From RYN-428 sp035551995 (lineage in GTDB: Bacteria > Planctomycetota > Phycisphaerae > Tepidisphaerales > Tepidisphaeraceae), in assembly GCA_035551995.1 (NCBI GenBank), contig DASZME010000086.1, positions 1 to 64,000 on the forward strand: a DNA stretch of 64,000 nucleotides. The letters run 5' to 3'. The notes beneath the pieces are model-generated. The model ran no database searches, was not told the DNA's origin, and worked only from the letters and a program-made list of their open reading frames with translations. How positions within the stretch are numbered: position 1 is the stretch's first letter; each line of letters starts with the position of its first letter. Of this stretch, positions 33,032 to 42,602 are shown piece by piece. A program made the translations under genes and the position numbers.

Positions 33032-34464
33032 GGCACATCCGTAGTCGCCGGCCTTACGAAACCTTGATCCATCGGGCGTGAAAAAGCCGGGCGGTTGAGT
33101 TGCGTAATATTAGTTGCATGTGGAGGTTGCGTCAATTGAATCCGCGGACGAACGCAGCGCCACAAATGCAGGCCGGCAATCGCCGCCAGGAGCGGCGCGG
33201 TCAGGTTGAAGCGGGAATCGCCGGCAAGGCCCGGATTGAAATGACTTTCAAGACCGTAGGCGATCCATGCGTACAACAGCCAGTGATCGGATCGGGTGAT
33301 GCCGTCCGGCTCGCGCACCCATTCGGCGGCGAAGAGCACCGCGGGAACCGCCAAAAGGAGCAGGTCATAATCCATGTAATACGGCATCAGCAGCGGCATC
33401 GACACCACCGCGGCGGCGATCAGGCGGTCGCGGGCCGTTTGGCTTTGTGGGCCGCGGAGAGAGCGCCGGACGGCCGATATCATCGCCATCCCGATCGCCC
33501 CCGACGTCAGCCACCAGAGCGCCTCGACCGGCGCCGACGTCTCTCCGCGAACGTGGCCTTGTATCAATATCCGCCAGAAGCTTTGCGGCGTCACCTGGCG
33601 GGCCCAGTTGTAGGGCGATTCCATCTGAAGCCAATGGAGGATCGGCGGAAGCTGGTGAAAAAAATCGCCAAGAGAGCCCGGCATCGTGACGAGCGTCACG
33701 CACAGCAGCGCCGCGCCCGTCACGCACAATCCCGCGATCGCCCGCCATCCCAGCGCCACCGCCATCACCCCGGCGAACAGCGCGGCAAGCTGCGGCTTAA
33801 AGAACAAAAGCCCCGCCACCGCCCCGGCGGAAAACGCCTTGCCTTGCCGCCAGCACGTCACCGCGACGATCAGAAGAAACAAGGAGATAAACGTGTTTTG
33901 CTGGTGGCCCATCGCCTGCAGGACCGGCAGCGGCAGCAGCGTCAGGAAAGGGACCAGGGCCAGCGTGCGCCAGTCTTTCCGCGAAGCCGCCCCCGCGAAC
34001 GATTCGCCCGGCGACCGCGCCACCACCATTTGCGTCAGCAGCTTTAGCGAGATGATGAGCAGTGCCGTGTTGAGGACGAGAAAGATCAAAGCTGCCTGGC
34101 GGTAGGGAAGCGCCGCCAATGGAACGAAGAACCACGCGAAGAATGGCGGATTAAGCCATGGGCCGTAACGGGGATCCATGTCCAGATTGGCGTCGGCGAT
34201 GACTTGTGTTTCGACGGCGGAAATGGCGGCGCGATCATACATCAGGCGTGAATGGCCATTGCGCACGAGAACCGCCGCCGCGTAGGAGGGAAGCAGATCG
34301 TGGCCGCGCGAAAGTTTGGGATTATGCAGATTCGCGTGGACGGCGAAAATGATCACGATCGCCAGCACGCTGCCAAAGGCGATTCCGATTTTCCACAGGC
34401 GCTTGCGGATCGGATGGGCGCTGGGTTGTGAGCGCGACAGGTTGGTCGGCGGGTATTGATGCAT
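32950..34464 (-). CDS. GT87/DUF2029 family membrane glycosyltransferase, paralogue B
   Basis: A 504-residue polytopic membrane protein of the DUF2029/GT87 group, which in actinobacteria includes polyprenyl-phosphate-mannose-dependent mannosyltransferases. The first helix is 'IGIAFGSVLAIVIIFAVHA'. Family features are 'RYGPWLNPPFFAWFFVPLAA' and 'RDRLIAAAVVSMPLLMPYYM'. The C-terminal 60 residues after about 445 are hydrophilic and outside the family. It overlaps the upstream paralogue by up to 143 bp and the 3D-domain gene by 82 bp, so the three are probably one transcript. Confidence 0.8.
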   Translation of the reverse strand: MHQYPPTNLSRSQPSAHPIRKRLWKIGIAFGSVLAIVIIFAVHANLHNPKLSRGHDLLPSYAAAVLVRNGHSRLMYDRAAISAVETQVIADANLDMDPRYGPWLNPPFFAWFFVPLAALPYRQAALIFLVLNTALLIISLKLLTQMVVARSPGESFAGAASRKDWRTLALVPFLTLLPLPVLQAMGHQQNTFISLFLLIVAVTCWRQGKAFSAGAVAGLLFFKPQLAALFAGVMAVALGWRAIAGLCVTGAALLCVTLVTMPGSLGDFFHQLPPILHWLQMESPYNWARQVTPQSFWRILIQGHVRGETSAPVEALWWLTSGAIGMAMISAVRRSLRGPQSQTARDRLIAAAVVSMPLLMPYYMDYDLLLLAVPAVLFAAEWVREPDGITRSDHWLLYAWIAYGLESHFNPGLAGDSRFNLTAPLLAAIAGLHLWRCVRPRIQLTQPPHATNITQLNRPAFSRPMDQGFVRPATTDVPWCMEAPGQLVSAAVDGPSPCLAPSSR

Positions 34465-36070
34465 CCGTATCCATATCGGCCAAATGCAATGCGGGGCTGA
34501 TGGCGGCCGTGAAATGGGATGAAATCGACGCCGAATCGGCCTTGCCCGCGCCGCCGGCCCGCGCGATCAACAGCCCGGCGACTGCCGTCAGCAGCGGCAC
34601 CCCCAGGTTAAGGTGCGTTACGGATGCGACGTCCGAATTAAGCAGGAGCCATGCGTATTGCGCCGGCCAGATTCGCAGCAGCCAGCGATCGGTCCACGGC
34701 AGCGGAGCGGCACGATCGCGGCGAACCCGTTCCGCCGCGAAGAGCACGGCGGGAATGGCCAGCAGCAATTGGTCATAATCGAAGTAAAACGGCATGAGCA
34801 GCGGCGTCGCCGCGATCGTCGCCGCGATCAGCCGATCGCGCGAGAAAGCGGGAACGGCTGGAGTGTTTTTCATGTGGGCGTGCCGCGCATCGGTCGCGAA
34901 ACAGTCCCCGCGAGCGGGGCCGCTCAACGCAGAAACGCTACAGCACCCTGCGAGGCGCCCTAAGGCGCGGATGCCCGAATCAGATTGGCCTGACGAGCGA
35001 TGCGGTGGGCGTATCATCTCGTCATGCGCCCGATTCCCGCGCGGCGCCGCGCTCGATCGGCCCGCGATCGTGCCGCGCCGGACGGCCCATATCAGGCCGA
35101 TCCCCACGCCGGCCTGGCAAATTCCCGCCAGCAGCGTGACGCTCAACCAGGGTTCCCCGGCGGCCGATCCTTGAATCAGCAGCCGCCAAAAGGCCTTGAA
35201 CGTGACATGGCGATCCCACAGATAGGGAACTTCACATTGCACGAAATGCAAATTCCACGGCATTCGATGCAGAAAATGATCGATCGACCCAGGTAAAGCC
35301 AAAGACGCCAGCAAAAGCCCGGCGCCCGTGATCGACAACCCCAGAAGCGCGCGACGCCCCTGGCTCAACACAAGAACCGCCGACAGCGCCGCCCCAAGCT
35401 GCGGCTTGTAAAACATCAGCCCCGTCGTCATTCCCGCGGCGATCGCCCATCCGCGTCGCCAAAATGCGACGGCGATCGTGACCACCAGGAGCGACGTGCA
35501 GGTATTTTGTCCATGACTGATCGCATGGATGAACGGGGTCGAAAGCACAAGCAGCACGGGAACCAGCGCCCATGATCTCCATTCGCGGAATTTTGCGACA
35601 AACGAGCACAGCACCGCCGTCGCGATGGCCGCGCATCCGAGGTTAATCAGCGTCCAGACCTTGATGGCTTCGCGATAACCGAGCTTCGCGAGCGGGACGA
35701 ACGTCCAGGCGTAAAAAGGCGGGTTCCACCACGGTCCAACGGCGCTTCCAAGATCAACGCCGTTCCGGCGAGCCAGTTCGTGCTGGAAGACCTGGACCTG
35801 ATGAATGTCGTAAAGTTCGGCGGACCTGCCTTCGCGGACGAATCGGCCGGCGGTGTAGAACGCGATAAAATCCAAGCCGACCTTTCCGCGATCGTCCGGA
35901 TCGGGCGGCGTCAGCGCCATCGCCGCGGCGAGCGTTCCAATAAAAATCGCGATCGCCGCCGCGCCAAGCCAGAGGCGTTTTTGGATCGAGGCGCGTTTGA
36001 AGGTTTCTTGCAGAGGAATGCGCACTATATCGGTTGTATCGGATGGGAGGAGAGAGGACTGAAACCCCAT
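34322..36070 (-). CDS. GT87/DUF2029 glycosyltransferase, paralogue A, with repeat insertion
   Basis: A 582-residue paralogue of the next gene. It shares 'GLDFIAFYTAGRFVREG', 'WWNPPFYAWTFVPLAKLGYR' and 'RDRLIAATIAATPLLMPFYF'. Between the conserved 'WAVRRG' and 'RDRLIAA' it carries about 70 extra residues (roughly nt 34850-35060) absent from paralogue B. They are Arg/Ser/Gly-rich and partly encoded by a copy of the dispersed palindromic repeat. The frame is kept open. The insert falls in a loop between predicted helices, so the protein may still work. The C-terminal tail overlaps the start of paralogue B. Confidence 0.8.
   Translation of the reverse strand: MGFQSSLLPSDTTDIVRIPLQETFKRASIQKRLWLGAAAIAIFIGTLAAAMALTPPDPDDRGKVGLDFIAFYTAGRFVREGRSAELYDIHQVQVFQHELARRNGVDLGSAVGPWWNPPFYAWTFVPLAKLGYREAIKVWTLINLGCAAIATAVLCSFVAKFREWRSWALVPVLLVLSTPFIHAISHGQNTCTSLLVVTIAVAFWRRGWAIAAGMTTGLMFYKPQLGAALSAVLVLSQGRRALLGLSITGAGLLLASLALPGSIDHFLHRMPWNLHFVQCEVPYLWDRHVTFKAFWRLLIQGSAAGEPWLSVTLLAGICQAGVGIGLIWAVRRGTIAGRSSAAPRGNRAHDEMIRPPHRSSGQSDSGIRALGRLAGCCSVSALSGPARGDCFATDARHAHMKNTPAVPAFSRDRLIAATIAATPLLMPFYFDYDQLLLAIPAVLFAAERVRRDRAAPLPWTDRWLLRIWPAQYAWLLLNSDVASVTHLNLGVPLLTAVAGLLIARAGGAGKADSASISSHFTAAISPALHLADMDTDASIPADQPVALTTQRPSDPQAPVENRNRLWQRAGDRDHFRRPRESA
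34892..34945 (+). repeat. Dispersed palindromic repeat, copy 4, inside a coding region
   Basis: CGCGAAACAG, then TCCCCGCGAGCGGGGCCGCT and CAACGCAGAAACGCT. It has the same block order as the intergenic copies, but lies in frame within the GT87 paralogue A gene. Confidence 0.65.
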
Positions 36071-36316
36071 CTCCGCCGGGAGAGCCGTTGAATTCAGAAA
36101 TCAGAAATACCCCGATTGCAGTCGATAAAAATCGGCTTCGGTGCAAACGGCGGGGTGTTAATTTTGGAATCGGCTCGCCGAATGGTTTGCGGTTTCGTGT
36201 CAGCTGATATTCGCCGATCGGCGATCGGCTTTTCAAGATTTTTCACTCTGCGGGCAACCGTCCATTTCCCGATCGTGGAAATCAATGAAGCCCAACGGTT
36301 GGATTTTTTCCGGGGC

Positions 36317-36862
36317 TCACGGCTTTTTTCGCTTGAACTTTTCCTCCAGGTCACGCAATAAACCCCGGTGCGCGATTTTCGCGACGGCGCCCATGCGGTC
36401 GGAGATGAGGATGCCGTTCAAATGATCGGTCTCGTGCTGCCAGATCCGGGCGACATATCCCTCCTCGATCTGATCGATCGGCTGGCCGGTCAGGTCCTGC
36501 GCCTGGATGCGCATGCGTTTTGATCGAAAGACGTTGACGCGCAACTCCGGAATGCTCAGGCATCCCTCCTCGGCCTCTTCATCCCCCTCGGCTTCGGTCA
36601 GCAGCGGATTGACGTAAATGCGATCGTCCTGCGGCTGGCCGGTGGCGTTCATGACGAACAAGCGGATGTTTTTCCCCACCTGCGGAGCGGCCAGGCCCAC
36701 GCCGGCGTGTTCGCGCATCAGCTTGAACATCTCGGCGGTCAGTTCCTGCAGCGCCGGCCCGAAGTCGCTGACGCGGACACTGGGCTTCTTGAGGCGGGGA
36801 TCGGGGTAATGTACAATCTTGAGTGGTTCGGCCATCGTGGTGAAATCCGTCGGGGTTCGCAT
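36317..36862 (-). CDS. def: Peptide deformylase
   Basis: A 181-residue peptide deformylase, removing the N-formyl group from new proteins. All three motifs are present: 'GVGLAAPQVG' (54-63), 'EGCLSIP' (99-105, metal ligand Cys101) and 'HETDH' (143-147). Met10 ('MAEPLKIVHYPDPRL') is an equally likely start. It is divergent from the TPR gene at 36955. No fmt gene is visible beside it. Confidence 0.95.
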   Translation of the reverse strand: MRTPTDFTTMAEPLKIVHYPDPRLKKPSVRVSDFGPALQELTAEMFKLMREHAGVGLAAPQVGKNIRLFVMNATGQPQDDRIYVNPLLTEAEGDEEAEEGCLSIPELRVNVFRSKRMRIQAQDLTGQPIDQIEEGYVARIWQHETDHLNGILISDRMGAVAKIAHRGLLRDLEEKFKRKKP

Positions 36863-36954
36863 GCCTAATATTCAACATAAAGTGTATGCAACCGGGTGAA
36901 TTATTGACAGGCCTGATGTGCAAGATGAAGTTTTACATGTAGAATGAGGAATGG

Positions 36955-38400
36955 ATGACCGTGACCAATAACAACCCAACCGTCGGCGCCGTACCTGTCG
37001 TTCCCGAGGGGTATCGCGATATACCGGAAGAAGACCGCAAAAAGGCAAAGCGGTTTTTCGATCACGCCAAATCAGTGGCCGCCACCGGCCAGTATGATTA
37101 CGCCGTCGAGATGTTCATCAATGGACTTGCCCTCGATCCCGAAGACCTCGACCAGCACAAACTTCTTCGCGAGCTGTCGCTCAAGCGAAAAGTCTCCGGC
37201 GGCAAGGCGATGGGCATGTTCGAAGCCCGCAAGTATTCGACCAGCACCAAGGACGACAAACAAAACATGCTCAACGCCGAGCGCCTGCTCGCGTTTGATC
37301 CGGGCAATACCGGGCATATGTTGACCTTCGCGCAAAGCGCGTTTCGCGGCGGGTTTTATGATACCGCCATGTGGATCGCGGACATGCTTCTTCGGGCCAA
37401 CGCCGAGTCTCCCAAGCCGGATTTCAATAAGTTCCTGGTCCTTAAGGATATCTACAAAGGCCTCAACGATTTCTCCCAGGCCAGCCAGGCATGCGTGGCG
37501 GCGTTGCAGCTGAAGCCGACCGACATGGACCTGATGGGAGAGATGAAAAATCTCGCGGCCCAGCACGCCATGAACGTCGGAAAATATGGCCGAGCCAAGA
37601 GCTTCCGCGACAGCATCCGCAGCATGGGCGACCAGCAGAAACTGCTTGAAGACGAAAAAGACGTCAAGAGCGAAGACATCCTGCTCCGTAAAGTTCGCGA
37701 CGCCGAAAAAGAGTGGCGGAGCACGCCGGACGATGTGGCCCGCTTCGGAAAATACATCGACGCGCTGAAAAGCACCGAGTCGATGGAGTACGAAAATCGC
37801 GCGATCGAAGAGCTGGAGGTGATGTTCAAGCAGACCCGCCAATTCAAGTATCGAGCCCGGGCCGGCGAGATCAAAATATCGCAGCTCGGGCGGATGGAAC
37901 GCTCGCTCCGCCAGGAGCTGGCCAAAGACCCGACCAACATTCCCAGGAAAAAGGAACTGGCTCAATTTCAAAAGAGCAAGGCCGAGGAGGAGCTGGCCGA
38001 GTATCAGTTGATCATCGAAAACTATCCGACGGATACCAACGCGCGGTTCAAGGTCGCCGAGCGGATGTTTTATCTGCGGCAATACACCGACGTCATCCCC
38101 GTTTTGCAACAGTGCCGGCACGATCCGAAATATCGGGCGCCGGCGGGCACCTTGCTGGGCCGGGCGTTTTTGGAAGCCGGATTCGGCGACGAAGCCGTCG
38201 ATACCATTCGCGGCGTTATCGACGACTATCCCACGCGCGGCGACGACCGCTACAAAGACATGATCTATTGGTATGGCCGGGCGTTGGAAGTGAAGGGCGA
38301 TACGGAAACCGCCCTCAAGCAATACAGCCTCGTCGCCCAGATGGAGTTTAAGTATAAGGACGTGCAGGACCGGATTAAGCGGCTGCGGGCGAAAGGATAA
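36955..38400 (+). CDS. Tetratricopeptide-like repeat protein
   Basis: A 481-residue soluble, helical protein without signal peptide. GAGGA at 36946-36950 sits before the ATG. TPR-like helix pairs are visible at about 25-65 ('RFFDHAKSVAATGQYDYAVE'), 110-200 and 350-475, with a charged coiled-coil-like middle (about 225-345). The second half contains 'AEYQLIIENYPTDTNARFKV'. TPR proteins are scaffolds; no partner can be named. Proteins of this layout recur in planctomycete genomes. It is 67 bp upstream of the aldolase start on the same strand, so co-transcription is likely. Confidence 0.85.
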   Translation: MTVTNNNPTVGAVPVVPEGYRDIPEEDRKKAKRFFDHAKSVAATGQYDYAVEMFINGLALDPEDLDQHKLLRELSLKRKVSGGKAMGMFEARKYSTSTKDDKQNMLNAERLLAFDPGNTGHMLTFAQSAFRGGFYDTAMWIADMLLRANAESPKPDFNKFLVLKDIYKGLNDFSQASQACVAALQLKPTDMDLMGEMKNLAAQHAMNVGKYGRAKSFRDSIRSMGDQQKLLEDEKDVKSEDILLRKVRDAEKEWRSTPDDVARFGKYIDALKSTESMEYENRAIEELEVMFKQTRQFKYRARAGEIKISQLGRMERSLRQELAKDPTNIPRKKELAQFQKSKAEEELAEYQLIIENYPTDTNARFKVAERMFYLRQYTDVIPVLQQCRHDPKYRAPAGTLLGRAFLEAGFGDEAVDTIRGVIDDYPTRGDDRYKDMIYWYGRALEVKGDTETALKQYSLVAQMEFKYKDVQDRIKRLRAKG

Positions 38401-38467
38401 TTTCAAATCCGAAACCCGGCTTGTGGATTTGACCAGCTTTCAAACGTGCTCACTCAAGGAGTTCCCC

Positions 38468-39529
<1,062 letters not shown>

Positions 39530-39881
39530 AAAATGAAGAACAAAGCCCACCGGCGGAATTGCCCGCGCTCCCGCATACTTTAGGACTTTTTCATCAGCGA
39601 TGGCGACAGTGTCTCCCCGCGCTTGCGAGGCATCATGGGTTCCAATGGATCATCGAATCGTTCCATGCTCCCCGCAAGGATTCGACGTATTTCTTGAATC
39701 GAAACGCCGCGAGGATCGTCATCTGCGTCGGCGATCATGATATCAACTCGCTCCCCTTCCCGAAACGGAAGATTCGACTAGACGAGGTTGCCGTCATGAA
39801 CGATCGCGCCGTTCATGGGATGCATTGGCGGAATAGACGATATACGAAATCGCCGGCAAACAAGGCGACAAAATTGACCTG
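39530..39881. other. Intergenic region, no supported gene
   Basis: A 352-bp gap between the aldolase and a converging gene. A frame of about 130 codons crosses it from a TTG, but it has mixed composition and no family features, so I do not call it. A weak match to the dispersed repeat (CCCCGCGCTTGCGAGG) lies near 39617. Confidence 0.45.
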
Positions 39882-40517
39882 CTATCCGCCGCGTAAAACA
39901 AACCACATTGCGGAGATGATCAACGTCTGAATCAGCACCACGACAAAAACGGTCACCAGCGACGCCCCTTTGCGGGCGGGTTGCGGTCTGGCGGATGGCA
40001 TCGCCGTTTCACCCGCCTGATGCTGGGCGACGGCGATAATCAGGTTGGCGTGAAACCGACCGATGCCCAATCTTTCGGCTGTCTTTAATAACGCCTGACG
40101 CTTTGAAAAATGAAGCAGCCGTTCGTCGAGCTGACTGGCGACATGGTCGGCAAACCAGTCCACCACCGCGCGCGAAAATCGTGAATGTGCCGGCGAAAGG
40201 GGGGCGCAGCGAATGCCGCGCGCCGAATCAGACTCGACCGTGCGACGCTCAGTTCGCGACTCAGCCGTCCGCATGACCAAAGCGCGCGGATGCGATCGAT
40301 CTCGCTTGAGCGATAGTTCGCCAAGCCGTTGCTGAAGCTGCGCGGGATCGGCGGCGTATAGTTGGCGGAGCCTGCGGGCTTGCCGCAGATAGGCCTGCGG
40401 GTTTGCCTGCGATGGATCGGCGTGCGATTTGCGAGCCTCCAGCGACGCCTTCCCGCAATGATCCCGCGCGGCGCGGCGGGAAGCGGCAAACGCCTGAATA
40501 GGATCGCTCGACGGCAT
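39882..40517 (-). CDS. Tail-anchored hypothetical protein
   Basis: A 211-residue basic protein. Residues 1-100 are hydrophilic and Ala/Arg-rich. A helical segment 'LKTAERLGIGRFHANLIIAV' lies near 145-165. A single C-terminal membrane helix ('LVTVFVVVLIQTLIISAMWFVL') ends 4 residues before the stop. The segment before the anchor may interact with DNA or protein, but I recognise no family. It is divergent from the membrane protein at 40594. Confidence 0.65.
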   Translation of the reverse strand: MPSSDPIQAFAASRRAARDHCGKASLEARKSHADPSQANPQAYLRQARRLRQLYAADPAQLQQRLGELSLKRDRSHPRALVMRTAESRTERRTVESDSARGIRCAPLSPAHSRFSRAVVDWFADHVASQLDERLLHFSKRQALLKTAERLGIGRFHANLIIAVAQHQAGETAMPSARPQPARKGASLVTVFVVVLIQTLIISAMWFVLRGG

Positions 40518-40593
40518 ACGCTCATCCTACCCGCCGGGGTGTGAGCAATGCACTAAAAAATTCGTTCGCGTCACATAAGATTGTGTGGAGAAA

Positions 40594-41475
40594 ATGAAAC
40601 GATTATTCCGCCGGGCTTTATTCGCTTTGTTCCTGGTGATCGCTGGCTTGGCGGTGGCGGGATGGTTTGTCCGGGGAAGGCTGCGCGCAAGGCCGTCGTG
40701 GTATGTTCGGCCGACGTTGGATGTCGAAACCCGCGCCGCCGCCGCCAACAGCATGGATCAGAAACTGATCGGCACATGGAACGCCGCCGTTCGCGCGCAC
40801 GCCGACGAGATTCGTGCGCGCCGCGCCGTTCCCGCCACGCTGCCCGCCACGGCCACCGCCGCCCCGGCTGATCCGATCGTGCTGCAGGCGACGGAGGATG
40901 AGATCAACGCCTCGTTCAACAAATGGAAAGCCACGGCCGGCTGGAACGGAGGAATGGGGAAATATCTGAGCGATCCGATTTTGATCCTGGAAGACCACAC
41001 GATCATCCTTGCCGCGACGGTTGTGCTAAAGCAGATGGAGCCGGTCGTGAGTCTGCATTTCACCCCCCGATTAGAAAACGATAAGCTGCTCATGGGACTC
41101 TCGCGCGTGACGGTCGGGACTTTGCCCGTTCCCAAGTCGTACTTTGGCGGCGAGGTCAAGGCGATGACTTCCGCGATGGAAGAGAAACTGCCCGAGTGGC
41201 GCGAGGGCGCCCACATCAGTCCGCGCGGTTGGGCCGACACCGCGGCAATGCAGGCGGCGATGGCCGAGCTGCTGATCAACGCCCTCAGCGATCTCCCGGC
41301 CGACCCGGTTCTCTTCCTGCCTGAACCGCGCGGCGGCCGAGATCTTCGATACCTGCCGGTCCAGATCATCGGCATCGAAATCGCCGATAAGACGCTGACG
41401 CTCACGGTCGTGCCGATGGACGCCGACCGGCGAGAAACGCTGTTGCAGCACATCCGCGGGCCGTTATCGGAATGA
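40594..41475 (+). CDS. Membrane-anchored hypothetical protein
   Basis: Start chosen at ATG 40594, with GGAG just upstream at 40587-40590; an in-frame GTG lies at 40585. The 293-residue protein has an N-terminal basic stretch and one membrane helix ('LFALFLVIAGLAVAGWFV'), then a periplasmic-facing alpha/beta domain with an Ala/Pro-rich linker near 70-95. Motifs such as 'ATEDEINASFNKW' and 'EEKLPEWREG' recall DUF-type planctomycete envelope proteins that I cannot name. It precedes the flagellar cluster but is separated from it by 278 bp. Confidence 0.72.
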   Translation: MKRLFRRALFALFLVIAGLAVAGWFVRGRLRARPSWYVRPTLDVETRAAAANSMDQKLIGTWNAAVRAHADEIRARRAVPATLPATATAAPADPIVLQATEDEINASFNKWKATAGWNGGMGKYLSDPILILEDHTIILAATVVLKQMEPVVSLHFTPRLENDKLLMGLSRVTVGTLPVPKSYFGGEVKAMTSAMEEKLPEWREGAHISPRGWADTAAMQAAMAELLINALSDLPADPVLFLPEPRGGRDLRYLPVQIIGIEIADKTLTLTVVPMDADRRETLLQHIRGPLSE

Positions 41476-41612
41476 TCGCCACCGCGTGGCGCTTTCCCAT
41501 GGAAACATAGGCAATTTCTGCGCTCATCCGCATCAGCGTGCGCTTCTCTGGCTCGTAATCACAACCAGACGCATCGCGGCGGCGGGCGATCTCCAGTCGA
41601 ACGACATCTTTT

Positions 41613-41637
41613 TAAGCTTATGTAAAATATAAGCTTA
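41613..41637. promoter_or_regulatory. 9-bp inverted repeat upstream of flgF
   Basis: TAAGCTTAT, 7-bp spacer, ATAAGCTTA: a perfect inverted repeat in AT-rich sequence 117 bp before the flgF start and 50 bp before the sigma-54-like promoter. It is placed like an activator or operator site. Protein unknown. Confidence 0.4.
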
Positions 41638-41687
41638 TGACCAAACGTGCAGTGCAGTAGTTGCCGTCCGGCCACGATACGATCGTT

Positions 41688-41702
41688 TGGTATGACAGTT
41701 GC
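41688..41702 (+). promoter_or_regulatory. Candidate sigma-54 promoter of the flagellar cluster
   Basis: TGGTATGACAGTTGC matches the -24/-12 pattern TGGCAC-N5-TTGC with the required GG and GC spacing. Transcription would start near 41714, 40 nt before the flgF start. Sigma-54 control of rod and ring genes is common in other flagellated bacteria. Confidence 0.4.
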
Positions 41703-41753
41703 CATACCGCTTGGGTATCTAGGCGAACTCATTTTCGTTCCAACGACGTTACC

Positions 41754-42515
41754 ATGATTTACGGTCTTTACCTGTCAGCTTCCGGCGTAATGACCAACTC
41801 TCATCGTTTGGACGTTATCGCAAACAATCTCGCCAACTCCGAAACAGTCGGATTCAAACGCGATCTTTCCACGTTCAAGGAACGGCGCACCGCGCTTCAC
41901 GAGCGCGCCAACGCCGGCGACTGGAGCGACCCCACGCTTGAAAATATCGGCGGCGGAATCCTCACCTCGCCGACGATGATGGATAGCGAGCAAGGCGACC
42001 TGGAATCGACAGGCAATCCGCTCGACATCGGCATTCAAGGAAACGGATTTTTCACCGTCGGCAACGGGACAAAAAAATTCCTCACCCGTGACGGCGCCTT
42101 CATGCAAAACAGCAAGGGGGACCTGGTCCTCTCCATGGAGCCAAGCCAACATCTGCTCGACGACAAAGGCGCCCCGATCCGCATCACCACCGGCGCGCAG
42201 GCTTCTATCGGAAACGACGGTCAGGTTTTGGAGAACGGCTCAGCCATCGCGAAAATCACGTTGACCGACGTGGCGGACGAATCAAAATTCACCAAGCAAG
42301 GCGCCACGCTCCTTTCCTTTCCCGACGCGGGGCAGATTCGCCCGGCGACGGGCGTCATGCGCAGTCAGTTTCAGGAACGCTCCAACGTCGATCCCACAAC
42401 GGAGTTGGCGGGATTGATGGATGCCCAACGCCAACTCGAAGCCAACGCCAACATGATCAAATATCAGGATTCCACCCTGCAACGGCTGGTCACGGAAGTG
42501 GGGAAAATAGCTTAG
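41754..42515 (+). CDS. flgF: Flagellar basal-body rod protein FlgF
   Basis: Start set at ATG 41754, which gives the standard N-terminus 'MIYGLYLSASGVMTNSHRLD'; the frame extends 93 bp further up without family sequence. The 253-residue protein has the rod-protein signature 'IANNLANSETVGFKRD', the 'GNPLDIGIQGNGFFTV' motif and the C-terminal 'SNVDPTTELAGLMDAQRQLE' helix region. It forms the proximal rod, below FlgG. First gene of the flagellar cluster. Confidence 0.9.
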   Translation: MIYGLYLSASGVMTNSHRLDVIANNLANSETVGFKRDLSTFKERRTALHERANAGDWSDPTLENIGGGILTSPTMMDSEQGDLESTGNPLDIGIQGNGFFTVGNGTKKFLTRDGAFMQNSKGDLVLSMEPSQHLLDDKGAPIRITTGAQASIGNDGQVLENGSAIAKITLTDVADESKFTKQGATLLSFPDAGQIRPATGVMRSQFQERSNVDPTTELAGLMDAQRQLEANANMIKYQDSTLQRLVTEVGKIA

Positions 42516-42602
42516 GCAGGTTCGATCAAGTTCCGCTTTGGGGCGGTCCGATAAATCAACTATCAAAGCATCGGCGTCATCCGGAAGAAAAAGGCATCTC
42601 GA

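Noticed and set aside
36904..36945. TTGACA with TAGAAT as promoter of the TPR gene
   Set aside because: The spacing is about 30 bp, too long for a sigma-70 promoter, and no good -10 lies at 16-18 bp.
37072..38406. 444-codon minus-strand frame
   Set aside because: Complete antisense shadow of the TPR gene, which has a ribosome binding site and repeat structure.
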